From positions 186,001 to 250,000 of the forward strand of contig NZ_JAHKKG010000014.1 of the NCBI RefSeq assembly GCF_018829635.1: a stretch of DNA of 64,000 nucleotides. Direction: 5' to 3'. The translations under genes and the position numbers were made by a program. The stretch comes from Paractinoplanes bogorensis (GTDB taxonomy: Bacteria; Actinomycetota; Actinomycetes; Mycobacteriales; Micromonosporaceae). The notes beneath the pieces were generated by a model that saw only the letters and a program-made list of their open reading frames with translations, had not been told where the DNA came from and made no database searches. This document shows, piece by piece, positions 51,512 to 61,533 of the stretch (positions within the stretch are counted from its first letter, which is position 1; the number at the start of each line of letters is the position of its first letter).

Positions 51512-53605
51512 TCACCCCCCGTACGCCTTCTGGCTGCTCGGCGGCGTGAACCCCGCGTATCCGCCGTCTCCGACCGCGGCGCGCAGAGTACGCCCCACGG
51601 CCGTGACCACGCGCGCCTCGACCGCACTGCCCACCAGGTCGGACGGGTTGGCCGGGTCGTTGGCGATGCCGGCCGCGGCCATCGTCGGAGTGAAGCCGAC
51701 GAAAGTCTCCGTACGGTTGTCGTTGGTGCTGCCGGTCTTGCCGGCCACGTCGAGGCCCCCGAACATGGCGCCGACCTCGGTCGCGGTGCCGCCGTTGCAC
51801 TGGCTGGTGCTGCTCTGCTGACCCACCGGGCACCGGGCGGCGTCGGTCGCGGCCCGCGCCACCTCGGGGTCGAGCACCTGCTTGCAGTTGTCCGCCACGG
51901 CCACCTTCACGCCGTCCGAGCCGGTGATCGACTCGACCGGCAGCGGCGAGCAGTACTTGCCCTCGGCCGCCACCGTCGCGTAGGCCGAGGCCAGCTCGAG
52001 CGGGGTGGTGTCGACGACGCCGAGGGTGAACGAGCCCCACGAGTCGGCGCTGGTCGCGGCCATCTTCGCGTCGGCCTGGGCGCTGAAGCTGATGCCGAGC
52101 CGCTGGGCCATGGCGACCACCGCGGCCGGGCCGACCTGCTCCTCGAGATGCACGAAGTAGGTGTTCACCGAGCGGCCGAACCCGTCCCACATCGTGCGGT
52201 AGCCGTCCATCCAGCTCGGGTTGGCGTTACCCGGGCAGTACATGCCGTTGCAGTTGCCCGGCCCGGAGTCGGGCCACTGGGTGGGCAGCTTGGCCGGGGA
52301 GTCGAACCCGGCGCTCAGCGGCATCCCGGCCTCGAGCGCGGCCAGCATGGTGAACATCTTGAAGGTCGAGCCGGACGGGTAGCCGGTGACCCCTCCCCCG
52401 CCACTGATCAGCGGGTTCACCGTGTATTCGCGGCCGCTGGTCCCGCTGCCGGTGCCGTAGTGCCGGTTGACCGCCAGGGCCAGCACCTTGCCCGTACCCG
52501 GCTGCACGACGGCGATCGGCAGGGTCTTCTTGTTGGTCAGCCCGTAGACCTTGCGCGACTGCTCGGCCGCCGTCTTCTGCACGCTCGGGTCGAGCGTGGT
52601 GACGATCGTGTAGCCGCCCCGGCGCAGGGCGTTCTCCCGCGCAGTCTGCGTCGCCCCGAACTGGGTCTGCGTGTCCCACCAGCGCTCGAAGTAGTCGCAG
52701 AAGAAGCCCCACCCGGAACTGCTGCCGGTCGCGTCGACGCATCCGTCGGGCTGCGTCCGGCCCGAGTACCTGAGCTTCTCCTTGGCCGCCGAGTCGTGCT
52801 GGGCCTGGGTGATCAGGCCGGCCTTGAGCATCGCGTTCAGCACGTACGTCTGGCGGATCTTGGCCTGGGCCTTGTCGCCGCCGATCGGGTTGTCGGCGTC
52901 GGGCGACTGCACGATCCCGGCGATCAGCGCCGACTGGGCCAGGTCGAGCTTGGCCGGGCTGACCCCGAAGATGCGGCGGGCGGCGGCCTCGATCCCGTAC
53001 GCCCCGTCGCCGAAGTACACGATGTTCAGGTAGTTCTGCAGGATCTGCTGCTTGGACAGGCGCGACTCGAGCTCGACGGCGTACTGGATCTCGCGCAGCT
53101 TGCGGGCCGGGGTGCTCGCGGTCGCGGCGGCGCGCTCGGCCGGCGTGAGCGTCGGGTCCTCCTTGAGCACGTTGCGGACGAGCTGCATGGTGAGCGTCGA
53201 CGCGCCCTGCTGGGCCGAGCCGCTGCCGGCGTCGCGCACCAGCGCCCGGGCCAGCCCCTTGAGGTCGACCCCGCCGTGCTCGTAGAAGCGGGTGTCCTCG
53301 GCCGCGACGATCGCCTTCTGCATCACCGGCGCGATCTGGGCCAGCGCGACGTCCTGCCGGTCCTGCTCGTAGAACGTGGTGATCAGCGTCTTGCCGTCGT
53401 TGGCATAGATGCGGGTCAGCTGGGCCGCGGGCGGCTGCAGCAGCTGGGCGGGCAGGGTGGCGCGCTGCTGGGCGTCCCACTGCGTGCCCGCCGTCAGCAC
53501 GGCGCCGACCGGGATGGCGGCCACGCCGACCAGGGCCCCGACCAGGATCAGCATCCCGCCGAGGCGGGCCAGGGCACCCGGTTTCGAAGTGTTGCTGCGG
53601 CGCAT
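51512..53605 (-). CDS. class A penicillin-binding protein (transglycosylase/transpeptidase)
   Basis: 697 residues from ATG 53605 with a strong GGAGG. Cytoplasmic tail, one membrane helix (about 14-37), a GT51 transglycosylase domain (about 60-250) with catalytic Glu103 in AAEDTRFYEHGGVD and GGASTLTMQ-like QGASTLTMQLVRNVL, and a transpeptidase domain (about 335-650) with SxxK at Ser413-Thr-Phe-Lys416, SxN in GRSVNTYF and KTGS near AGKTGST. It polymerises and crosslinks peptidoglycan outside the membrane. The C-terminus lacks PASTA repeats. An in-frame start at 53656 is less likely. Confidence 0.96.
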   Translation of the reverse strand: MRRSNTSKPGALARLGGMLILVGALVGVAAIPVGAVLTAGTQWDAQQRATLPAQLLQPPAAQLTRIYANDGKTLITTFYEQDRQDVALAQIAPVMQKAIVAAEDTRFYEHGGVDLKGLARALVRDAGSGSAQQGASTLTMQLVRNVLKEDPTLTPAERAAATASTPARKLREIQYAVELESRLSKQQILQNYLNIVYFGDGAYGIEAAARRIFGVSPAKLDLAQSALIAGIVQSPDADNPIGGDKAQAKIRQTYVLNAMLKAGLITQAQHDSAAKEKLRYSGRTQPDGCVDATGSSSGWGFFCDYFERWWDTQTQFGATQTARENALRRGGYTIVTTLDPSVQKTAAEQSRKVYGLTNKKTLPIAVVQPGTGKVLALAVNRHYGTGSGTSGREYTVNPLISGGGGVTGYPSGSTFKMFTMLAALEAGMPLSAGFDSPAKLPTQWPDSGPGNCNGMYCPGNANPSWMDGYRTMWDGFGRSVNTYFVHLEEQVGPAAVVAMAQRLGISFSAQADAKMAATSADSWGSFTLGVVDTTPLELASAYATVAAEGKYCSPLPVESITGSDGVKVAVADNCKQVLDPEVARAATDAARCPVGQQSSTSQCNGGTATEVGAMFGGLDVAGKTGSTNDNRTETFVGFTPTMAAAGIANDPANPSDLVGSAVEARVVTAVGRTLRAAVGDGGYAGFTPPSSQKAYGG

Positions 53606-53903
53606 CGGGATCCTCCGGGCGGGCCTGAAACGAGTCGTCGACCAAGTCGGTAACACCGTTTTCTGGGAGGACGCTGGGTTTCGTTACCGATCCGTGATCA
53701 TTGGCCTTCCTTATACAGGTGGTGACCGTCACACATCGACAGAGTCCTCTTTGACCGGATTTTGCTCACACCGCGTGAGCTTTACGGTTACTGGCCAGTA
53801 GCCACCGCCCTTGTCCTCACGGAGCGCCAGGAGCAATATTTCCCGCACGTTAAGGACGGCATCGACAAATCTCACTGACCGTCACCATCCGCGAGGAGGA
53901 TCC
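53606..53903. other. 298-bp intergenic region between PBP and DUF6230 genes
   Basis: Promoters for both divergent genes must lie here. It is less GC-rich than its neighbours and holds the TACTGGCCAGTA palindrome (53789-53800). No small gene with a convincing start was seen. Confidence 0.6.
53789..53800. promoter_or_regulatory. TACTGGCCAGTA palindrome upstream of DUF6230 gene
   Basis: A perfect 12-bp palindrome, extended one-sidedly by GT (GTTACTGGCCAGTAGC). It lies about 110 bp before GTG 53904. TTACT-N-AGTAA-type sites are used by TetR/FadR regulators of acyl-CoA metabolism in actinobacteria; the link here is a guess. Confidence 0.4.
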
Positions 53904-54542
53904 GTGAAGGACGCGCAAGGCGATCCGGCGTACGGACGCACCAACTGGCGCCGTTTCGCCGTGGCCCTGGGCGTGCCCGCCGTGGTCGCCGGAGGCCTGG
54001 TCATCGCCCTCGCGAACGGTGCGCTGGCGGCCAGCTTCTCGGTCTCGGGCACCCAGTTCAAGCTGACCGCCGACAAGCTCGTCGGCGAGGGCTTCACCCA
54101 GTACAGCAAGCAACTGCCGACCGAGAAGGTGCAGTCGTCGACCGGCCAGAAATACGTCGTGGCCGCCATGTCGGGCATCCAGAGCGCCGACATCTACAAG
54201 CTGTGCCAGTCGGTGGCGGCCGGGCCGGTCGTGCTGCGCATCGAGGCCGGCACCGACCCCGACAAGCCCGCCGAGGCCGAAGACCTGCTGATCGGCATGT
54301 CCGAGCTGAGCGGCGACGCGACCTTCCAGAACATCGACATCGGCCAGGACGCCTCCACGCTCACCGCCGACGGGCAGAAGGAGCACGGCGAGGTCGGCAC
54401 GTTCGGCCAGCAGGCGACCGACGTGACCATCGTGGGCCTCAAGCAGAAGGCGTACACGACCTCGGCCTCCACCTTCAAGCTGACCGGGATGAAGCTCCAG
54501 CTCTTCCTCGGCGACAGCAGCAAAGAGTGCTACAAGGGCTGA
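53904..54542 (+). CDS. DUF6230-family exported protein
   Basis: 212 residues from GTG 53904, with GAGGAGG just upstream. One membrane or signal helix (about 18-42: FAVALGVPAVVAGGLVIALA), then an extracellular beta-rich domain (about 44-210) with FKLTADKLVGEGFTQY, AAMSGIQSADIYKLCQSV and TFKLTGMKLQLFLG. It matches actinobacterial DUF6230 proteins, which are consistently followed by a DUF6114 membrane protein, as here. Sometimes mislabelled cholesterol esterase; I see no catalytic triad. Two Cys near 100 and 209 could form a disulfide. Confidence 0.82.
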   Translation: MKDAQGDPAYGRTNWRRFAVALGVPAVVAGGLVIALANGALAASFSVSGTQFKLTADKLVGEGFTQYSKQLPTEKVQSSTGQKYVVAAMSGIQSADIYKLCQSVAAGPVVLRIEAGTDPDKPAEAEDLLIGMSELSGDATFQNIDIGQDASTLTADGQKEHGEVGTFGQQATDVTIVGLKQKAYTTSASTFKLTGMKLQLFLGDSSKECYKG

Positions 54543-54569
54543 TCCGGCATTTTTGGGAAGGCAATATTC

Positions 54570-56030
54570 GTGGCGGAAAGTTTCCGGCGCTGGCGGCGCC
54601 GGCGGCCGTTCTGGGGCGGGCTCTTCTTCTTGCTGGCGGCGGTCGAACTGCTCTACACGGCCAACATGAACCTGGGCAACCTCGAGGTACACCTCGGGCC
54701 GCAGGGTTTCCTGTCCTATCTGCTGCCGCTGTTGCTGCTGCTGTGCGGGCTGCTGGCCTGGTTCAGCCCGGCGCAGCGGCTGTTCTACGGCATCGTCGGG
54801 CTGCTGACCGCGCTCTACACGTTCGTCGGGCTCAACCTCGGCGGCTTCTTCGCCGGCATGCTGCTCGGCATCATCGGCGGCGCCCTGGTCATCGCCTGGG
54901 GACCCGTTTCTTCTTCCCGTACGCCCCCAGAAGGCGTTCCCGCTCCTGATGGTGACGGCGGGTCGCAGGTGCGGCCCGCCACCCCGGAGGGCGACCCTGG
55001 GATCGTCCCCGGACTGGATCAGCGTCGTGACGGCGGGTACGGAAATCCGCGCGCACTCTCCGTCATCCTGCTCGTCCTGGCGGTAACCGGCAGCGTGCTG
55101 GTGGCCGGCGGCAGTCTTCCGGCTCGCGCTGCGGAGTGTCCCGAGGGGCTACCGTCCCGCACCTCGGCCACCTCCTCGGCGCCGGCCTCCGCGGGGGCAA
55201 CCCCCTCGGGCGACGCGTCGTCGCGGCCAGTGCCCGGCAAGGCGCCGGCCGGCGGCTCCAAAGGCGCGAAGCCCGCCCCCACCTCCTCCGCGTCTGCCTC
55301 GGCCGGCGCGGAGGACGGGGGCGACGACGGGGGTACCGGCAATCCGGTTCTCGACGGGATCGGCGACTTCTTCGACGGCATCGGCAATCTGCTCGGCATC
55401 GGGGGCGACAAGTCGTCCCCGTCTCCGAGCGCGTCGCCGACGCCGTCGAAGTCCTCATCGACCCCCGCTCCGACCTCGGCTCCCACGGCGACCTCATCCC
55501 CCGCCGCCGCCAAGCCGAGCCCGAGCGCGTCGGTCACCACCAGCAAGGGCGAGGAGATCCCGTGCCTCGGGCCGCGGGTGCTCGGCATGAAGGCCGGTGC
55601 CGACGACATCCCGCAGGTCGCGGCCACGCCCGGCGTGATGGAGGTGGACTCGCTGACCATGTACGAGTCGACCTACGACGGCGTGGTCGACATGCCGACG
55701 GCCAAGGGCTCGTTCCCGGCGCTCAAGTTCAGCATGGACAAGGCGGTGAACAAACCGTTCACGCTGACCATCGCCGAGCCCGGCAAGGCGCAGACGGTGA
55801 TCCGCAGCAACGAGCTGGTGACCGACGGGAACGTGCGGTTCTACACGCCCGAGTTCAAGGGCAAGCTGTTCGGGCTGATCCCGGTGACCTTCACACCCAA
55901 GTCACCGCCGCCGCTGACCCTGCCGGTGCTCTGGTTCACCGACGTGACGATCCAGCTGGCCTACGTCCGCTGCGACACGCTGACCGCAGACCCGCTCGAC
56001 ATCCGCGAGCGCCTTACCACCGCCAAGTAA
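54570..56030 (+). CDS. DUF6114 membrane protein with extracellular C-terminal domain
   Basis: 486 residues from GTG 54570 with GGAAGG 9 nt upstream. Four membrane helices (about 12-31, 46-62, 68-86, 90-110) form the DUF6114 unit; a further helix at about 165-185 is followed by an Ala/Ser/Thr/Pro stalk (about 195-330) and a beta-rich domain (about 335-486: PCLGPRVLGMKAGADDIPQV, SLTMYESTYDGVVDMPT, TLPVLWFTDVTIQLAYVRC). The usual partner is DUF6230, encoded 27 bp upstream. The long stalk and second domain seem an addition to the usual short DUF6114. Likely envelope role, function unknown. Confidence 0.83.
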   Translation: MAESFRRWRRRRPFWGGLFFLLAAVELLYTANMNLGNLEVHLGPQGFLSYLLPLLLLLCGLLAWFSPAQRLFYGIVGLLTALYTFVGLNLGGFFAGMLLGIIGGALVIAWGPVSSSRTPPEGVPAPDGDGGSQVRPATPEGDPGIVPGLDQRRDGGYGNPRALSVILLVLAVTGSVLVAGGSLPARAAECPEGLPSRTSATSSAPASAGATPSGDASSRPVPGKAPAGGSKGAKPAPTSSASASAGAEDGGDDGGTGNPVLDGIGDFFDGIGNLLGIGGDKSSPSPSASPTPSKSSSTPAPTSAPTATSSPAAAKPSPSASVTTSKGEEIPCLGPRVLGMKAGADDIPQVAATPGVMEVDSLTMYESTYDGVVDMPTAKGSFPALKFSMDKAVNKPFTLTIAEPGKAQTVIRSNELVTDGNVRFYTPEFKGKLFGLIPVTFTPKSPPPLTLPVLWFTDVTIQLAYVRCDTLTADPLDIRERLTTAK

Positions 56031-56070
56031 CCAGCACCCGCCTCAGCTCCGGCGCGGCGCTCTCCACGCC

Positions 56071-56463
56071 TCAGCCCGCGGCGCGGCGCTCTTTCCAGGC
56101 CTCGACGACCGCGTCGATGTCGAACGGGCGCAGGATCACCGGCGGGCCGTCCATCCGGCCGACCGTGGCCTGGTGGATCCGCTCGTTGAGGTCGGCGACG
56201 TAACCGCGTACCTCACGCTCGGTCTTGAGCCGGTCGACCTTGACCTCGAGATCCTCGGTCTCGCGGCGCAGCGCCAGGGTGGGCGGGATGACCCCGGCCG
56301 TGGCGCCCTCGCGCTCGAGCCAGTCCTTGACCCACCAGTCGTCCTCGTACTCACCGCCGTGCCCGGGCAGCGGCTTGCCCTTCCCAGGCAGGTCGTCGAA
56401 CTCGCCCCGCTCGGTCGCCTCACGGAGCTGCCGGTCGATGGAGGACTCGTACCAGTGCGCCAT
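56071..56463 (-). CDS. DUF1992 (DnaJ-homologue C28-like) protein
   Basis: 130 residues. WYESSIDRQLREATERGEFDDLPGKGKPLP is the hallmark of DUF1992, also called DnaJ homologue subfamily C member 28-like although no J domain is present; function unknown. The C-terminal half is helical with a coiled-coil-like ETEDLEVKVDRLKTE. TAGTAT lies 7 nt upstream of ATG 56463 on the minus strand (56471-56476), so the transcript is probably leaderless. Divergent from the DUF2277 gene. Confidence 0.88.
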   Translation of the reverse strand: MAHWYESSIDRQLREATERGEFDDLPGKGKPLPGHGGEYEDDWWVKDWLEREGATAGVIPPTLALRRETEDLEVKVDRLKTEREVRGYVADLNERIHQATVGRMDGPPVILRPFDIDAVVEAWKERRAAG

Positions 56464-56470
56464 GCCGCCA

Positions 56471-56476
56471 ATACTA
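56471..56476 (-). promoter_or_regulatory. leaderless -10 box TAGTAT
   Basis: The best -10 in the window by eye, 7 nt before ATG 56463 on the minus strand. Confidence 0.55.
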
Positions 56477-56539
56477 AAAGCGTCGTACCCGGGGCGTAGG
56501 TTGGCAGGCGTCGCGTTCCCCGACACCCGGAGGCCAGCC

Positions 56540-56809
56540 GTGTGCCGCAACATCCACCAGCTGCACAATTTCGAACCGCCCGCCACGCGTGACGAGATCC
56601 AGGCGGCCGCGCTGCAATACGTGCGCAAGGTCGCCGGCAGCACGCGTCCGTCGGCCGCCAACCAGGAGGCGTTCGACCGGGCCGTCGCCGCGATCGCCGC
56701 CGCCACCGCCGAGCTGCTCGACGAGCTGGTCACCAGCGCCGCTCCGAAAAACCGCGAGGTCGAGGCGGCCAAGGCCCGCGCCCGAGCCGAGAAGCGCTAC
56801 GCCAGCTGA
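56540..56809 (+). CDS. DUF2277 protein
   Basis: 89 residues from GTG 56540 with GGAGG 7 nt upstream. The N-terminus VCRNIHQLHNFEPPATRDEI and the downstream AALQYVRKVAGSTRPSAANQ match DUF2277, a small helical protein widespread in actinobacteria and proteobacteria with no known role. The Cys at residue 2 is characteristic of the family. The longer frame from 56225 is rejected because it lies in antisense to DUF1992. Confidence 0.88.
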   Translation: MCRNIHQLHNFEPPATRDEIQAAALQYVRKVAGSTRPSAANQEAFDRAVAAIAAATAELLDELVTSAAPKNREVEAAKARARAEKRYAS

Positions 56810-56897
56810 CCCCGCCCCGCGCACACACTAAGGCCGCCCGGCGGGAGCTGGGACCGCTCGGCGGGAGCCGTGCGGGGCGGACCGCGCTGCACGGTGC

Positions 56898-57623
56898 TCA
56901 GAGCTGGGCCGACTGCGCCCAGCTGACCGTGAGTCCGGTGACCGCGCGTTCGGTACGGATCTCCATCATCGTGCCGAGGATCGTCGCGCGGTCGGCCACG
57001 AGGGCCCGGTCGTCGAGGCCGTAGGTGACCCGCTCGGAGAGGAAGGCGGCCGTGCCAGCGGGCTGTCGCAGCAATGTGGCCGCGGCCTGGTCGAGCGCCC
57101 CCGGCCGCACCGCCTCCCTGGCCCGGTGCACGGCCACGCCCCGGTCGGCCAGCGCCTGATAGAGCGACGTCCCGCTCAGGTCGGCGTCGGCCAGCGCCGA
57201 CCCGCGGATCCACGACACCTGGTGCACGGCGGGCCGGCCGGCGAGAAGGCGGAGGCGTTCCAGCCGTACGGCGGGAGGCCGCTCGCCCAGATGCGCCGCC
57301 GCCCACGCCGGTGGCGCCCCCACCGCCTGGCCGAGGATCTGCGTCGTGACCAGGTGGCCCTGGGCGCGCAGGTCCTCGGCGAAGCCGCGCAGCGAGTCGA
57401 GGCGGTAGGCGGCCCGCGGCTCGGCCACAAAGGTGCCCCGCCCGGGCTGCTGCGACAGCAGCCCGTCGGCCTCGAGCTGCTGCAACGCCTGTCGCAGGGT
57501 GGCCAGCGTGACGCCGTAGCTGGCGCTCAGCTCCTTCTGCGGGGGCAGCGCCGATCCGGGCGGCAGTTCCCCGCCCCGGATCTTGGCGCCCAGGTCAGCC
57601 GCGATGACCTGATACTTCGGCAT
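56898..57623 (-). CDS. GntR/HutC-family regulator with UTRA domain
   Basis: 241 residues. Winged helix-turn-helix (about 2-70: [44 protein letters not shown]) and a UTRA ligand domain (about 85-230: VRLERLRLLAGRPAVHQVSWI, FLSERVTYGLDDRALVADRAT). The start ATG 57623 lies inside the end of trpA (29-bp overlap, same strand), so trpB-trpA-gntR form one operon. The twin palindromes before trpB are the likely operators; the effector may be tryptophan, a precursor or another small molecule. Self-regulation is expected. Confidence 0.88.
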   Translation of the reverse strand: MPKYQVIAADLGAKIRGGELPPGSALPPQKELSASYGVTLATLRQALQQLEADGLLSQQPGRGTFVAEPRAAYRLDSLRGFAEDLRAQGHLVTTQILGQAVGAPPAWAAAHLGERPPAVRLERLRLLAGRPAVHQVSWIRGSALADADLSGTSLYQALADRGVAVHRAREAVRPGALDQAAATLLRQPAGTAAFLSERVTYGLDDRALVADRATILGTMMEIRTERAVTGLTVSWAQSAQL

Positions 57624-58388
57624 ACGGGGTGCGGCGCTCAGCGGAATCCTCCTGGGAAGCACTGTCGAGGGCGGCGCGCAACGCCGCGACCTCGGCTCCC
57701 AGGTCGGCGGCGGTGGCTCCGTCGAGAACCCTACGCATCAGAGCCGATCCGATGGCGACACCGTCCCCGGCGCGTCCCGCCGCGACCGCCTGCTCGGGGC
57801 CGGTCACCCCAAAGCCGACCAGCACCGGCAGCGTGGTGACGGCCTTGATCCGGGCGGCCAGCGCGGCGGCCGAGGCGGCCAGCGACGTCTGTTCGCCGGT
57901 CGTGCCCATCCGGCTGATCGCATAGACGTAGCCACGGCTGCGGGCGACGATCTCGGCCAGCCGCTCGTCGGTGGTGACCGGGGCGACCAGCAGGGTCAGT
58001 TCGATCTCGGCCTGCTCGGCGGCCCGGGACACCTCGGCGACCTCGTCCAGGGGCAGGTCGGGGACGATCAGCCCGCGGAACCCGGCCTCGGCCAGGCGCC
58101 GGCAGAAGACGTCCGGGCCGGGGCGGAACACCAGGTTGGCGTAGGTGAACGCGATGAGCGGGGTGCGCACCTGCCCGCGTACGAGGGAAAGCTCTTGAAG
58201 TATCGATGCCACGGTGACGCCCCGGGCGAGCGCGCGGTCGGACGCCTGCTGGATCGTCGCGCCGTCGAGCATCGGGTCGGAGAAGGGCAGACCGACCTCG
58301 ATCGCGTCGGCGCCGGCCTCCTGCACGGCGAGGAGATAGTCGATCCAGTCCTCGGTCAGCCCGGCGGTCAGGTAGGGAACGAGAAGAG

Positions 58389-58392
<4 letters not shown>
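57595..58392 (-). CDS. trpA: tryptophan synthase alpha subunit
   Basis: 265 residues. It cleaves indole-3-glycerol phosphate to indole and glyceraldehyde-3-phosphate and channels indole to TrpB. Catalytic Glu32 and Asp43 lie in [20 protein letters not shown]. The N-terminus starts directly at the first barrel strand ([11 protein letters not shown]), missing about 15-20 residues of helix alpha-0 seen in other TrpA proteins. ATG 58392 overlaps the trpB stop (ATGA). The GntR gene begins inside the end of trpA. No other trp genes are in the window. Confidence 0.94.
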
Positions 58393-59546
<1,154 letters not shown>

Positions 59547-59557
59547 CACGCCTCCAA

Positions 59558-59612
59558 AGTTCTAGAACTCTCAACCGCAGTCTTGCATATCGCGGTCAAG
59601 AGTTCTAGAACT
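59558..59612. promoter_or_regulatory. twin GntR operators AGTTCTAGAACT before trpB
   Basis: Two perfect 12-bp palindromes at 59558-59569 and 59601-59612, centres 43 bp apart (about four helical turns). Their flanks are also mirrored: both read AGAGTTCTAGAACT(A/T)TTGGAG when viewed in opposite orientations. They bracket a TTGACC -35-like element (59594-59599, minus strand), and the first abuts the trpB Shine-Dalgarno. Confidence 0.8.
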
Positions 59613-59621
59613 ATTGGAGAC

Positions 59622-60767
59622 CTACTTCTTGGCGGCTTCCTGGTAGAGCAGCTCCGGGGCGACCGCACCGGCGAAGACCCGGCCGTCGTCGGTCACCAGC
59701 ACGCTGAACAGCGAACCGGCGAACAGGTGACCCTTGCCCCACGTGCCGCTCACGGCGGGCAGCATGTCGAGCATGCCCTCGGCCGACTTGGCCTGGTCGC
59801 CCTTGGCTGCCGTGTCGGCCGGCAGCTTGGCCGTCACGATCGACGCCCAGCCCTCCCCGACCACCTTCGGGCCCTCGCCCTTGGCCAGCGCCTCGGTGCG
59901 GGCCTTCTCCACCTCGGCCCGGTGCTCCTTGGCGTTCTTCTGCGCGTCCTTCTCGATCTGCGCGGTGTTCGCCTCCGTCACCTTCGTGCCGGCCGGCGGG
60001 TTGAACGCGAACTGCTGCGCGTCCGGCGTGTCAAAGCTGATCTGCTGGAATGCCACCCGGAAAGCCGGGCTGGTGGCGTTCTTGGCGTAGACGTCCACCC
60101 GCAGCGGGATGTGCGTCTCGGCGTCGATGGCCAGGCGGACCTGGCCGACCAGCGACTCCTTCGCCTTGGGGCTGAGCGCCAGCTCGTACGCGTCGCGGTC
60201 GGCCACCTTGGCCGCGCCCGTCGTCGACACGGTGGTGGTGTCGTCGATCGCGGCCAGGGCCGCGTCGGCGGCTTCCTGAGGCGTCGACGGCACCCCGGAC
60301 GGCAGGGCCTCCGGCTTCTTGTTGTCGGCACCGGCCGGCACCTTGAGGTGCGTCGCGGTCTTCTCCTTGGACTGCCAGAGCCAGACGTCGGAGCCGTTGC
60401 GGATGACGTCGGTCTCGCCGTCGGTCTGCATCAGCGCGATGCGCGCCTTGTCCTCACCGGCGTACCAGACCTTCGCGGTGTTGCTGCCCGCGACGAGGCT
60501 GGCGATGTTGCCGGCCACGCCCGAGCCCTCGGTGACCCCGGAGATCTTCGGCAGACCGAGATCGGCACTCTGCACGATGGTTCCGGAGAATCCGTCGACC
60601 TTGGCGTTCTGCACGTCGACGAGCAATTGCGCCGCGCTGCGCTCCGGCAGCCCGGGATCGGCGCTGGCGATGATCGTCCCCGCCGCAGCGCCACCGCCGA
60701 TGACGACGGCGGCCGCGGCTGACGGTACGAGCCATCGCAGCGTCGACCTTGACCTGAACACGGACAC
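59622..60767 (-). CDS. LolA-like lipoprotein-carrier-fold exported protein
   Basis: 381 residues from GTG 60767, which has GGGAGG 8 nt upstream; an earlier GTG at 60794 is less good. One membrane helix near residues 12-35, then a LolA/RseB-like beta-sandwich (about 45-250: GFSGTIVQSADLGLPK, YAGEDKARIALMQTDGETDV, LRVDVYAKNATSPAFRVAFQ). A charged helical insert (about 255-300, EKDAQKNAKEHRAEVEKART) precedes a C-terminal part. It has no outer membrane to serve, so it may bind lipid or sense envelope stress. Divergent from a two-component system. Confidence 0.82.
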   Translation of the reverse strand: MSVFRSRSTLRWLVPSAAAAVVIGGGAAAGTIIASADPGLPERSAAQLLVDVQNAKVDGFSGTIVQSADLGLPKISGVTEGSGVAGNIASLVAGSNTAKVWYAGEDKARIALMQTDGETDVIRNGSDVWLWQSKEKTATHLKVPAGADNKKPEALPSGVPSTPQEAADAALAAIDDTTTVSTTGAAKVADRDAYELALSPKAKESLVGQVRLAIDAETHIPLRVDVYAKNATSPAFRVAFQQISFDTPDAQQFAFNPPAGTKVTEANTAQIEKDAQKNAKEHRAEVEKARTEALAKGEGPKVVGEGWASIVTAKLPADTAAKGDQAKSAEGMLDMLPAVSGTWGKGHLFAGSLFSVLVTDDGRVFAGAVAPELLYQEAAKK

Positions 60768-60870
60768 GATGTCCACCTCCCGTTGATCTGCCACCAGAGT
60801 GCGCCACCACCGCTGTGACCGGGCTGAGAGCTGCCCCTAGGGGTTACCCCTTCCATGCAAAGGTAATGAG

Positions 60871-61533
60871 GTGCGGTTGCTAGTGGTGGAGGACGAAGCG
60901 CGGCTCGCGGCCGCGCTGCAGCGTGGACTGCAGGCCGAGGGCTTCGCGGTCGATGTGTCGGGCGACGGTCAGGACGGGCTCGAGATGGCCCGGCACGGCG
61001 GCTACGACGCGATGATCCTGGACGTGATGCTGCCCCGGCTCAGCGGTTACCGGGTGGTGCGGCAGCTGCGGGCCGAGCAGAACTGGGTGCCGGTGCTGAT
61101 GCTCTCGGCCAAGGACGGCGAGTACGACCAGGCCGACGGTCTGGACTGCGGCGCCGACGACTATCTGACCAAGCCTTTCTCGTACGTCGTCCTGCTCGCC
61201 CGGTTACGTGCACTGCTCCGCCGTGGGGTGCACGAACGCCCGGTCGTCCTGCGGCACGGCGACGTCGAGCTCGACCCGGCCGAGCGCCGCGTGGTCGTCG
61301 CGGGCGAGGAGGTCACGCTCACGGCCCGCGAGTTCGCGCTGCTGGAATACCTGATGCGACGCCCCGGCGAGGTGGTCAGCAAGATCGAGCTGCTCGACCA
61401 CGTGTGGGACGCGGCGCTCGAGACCGCCCCCAACGCCGTCGAGGTCTACGTGGGCTACGTACGCCGCAAGATCGGGCGGGAGCGGCTCGAGACCGTCCGC
61501 GGGGCCGGCTACCGGCTGGCGGCGGTGGGGTGA
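60871..61533 (+). CDS. OmpR-family response regulator
   Basis: 220 residues from GTG. Receiver with Asp51 (MILDVMLPRLSG), acidic pocket VEDE (6-9) and Lys in DYLTKPFSY; OmpR-type winged helix (about 125-218: VTLTAREFALLEYLMRRPGE, NAVEVYVGYVRRKIG, VRGAGYRLA). AAGG lies 7 nt upstream of the GTG. Translation overlaps the kinase gene by GTGA. The divergent LolA-like gene is 103 bp away and its gap holds the palindrome CCCCTAGGGG (60834-60843), a possible site for this regulator. Confidence 0.93.
   Translation: MRLLVVEDEARLAAALQRGLQAEGFAVDVSGDGQDGLEMARHGGYDAMILDVMLPRLSGYRVVRQLRAEQNWVPVLMLSAKDGEYDQADGLDCGADDYLTKPFSYVVLLARLRALLRRGVHERPVVLRHGDVELDPAERRVVVAGEEVTLTAREFALLEYLMRRPGEVVSKIELLDHVWDAALETAPNAVEVYVGYVRRKIGRERLETVRGAGYRLAAVG

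Noticed and set aside
59547-59621. Tryptophan attenuator or T-box upstream of trpB
   Set aside because: The gap is 75 bp, has no Trp-codon leader peptide or T-box features, and is filled by the two palindromes.
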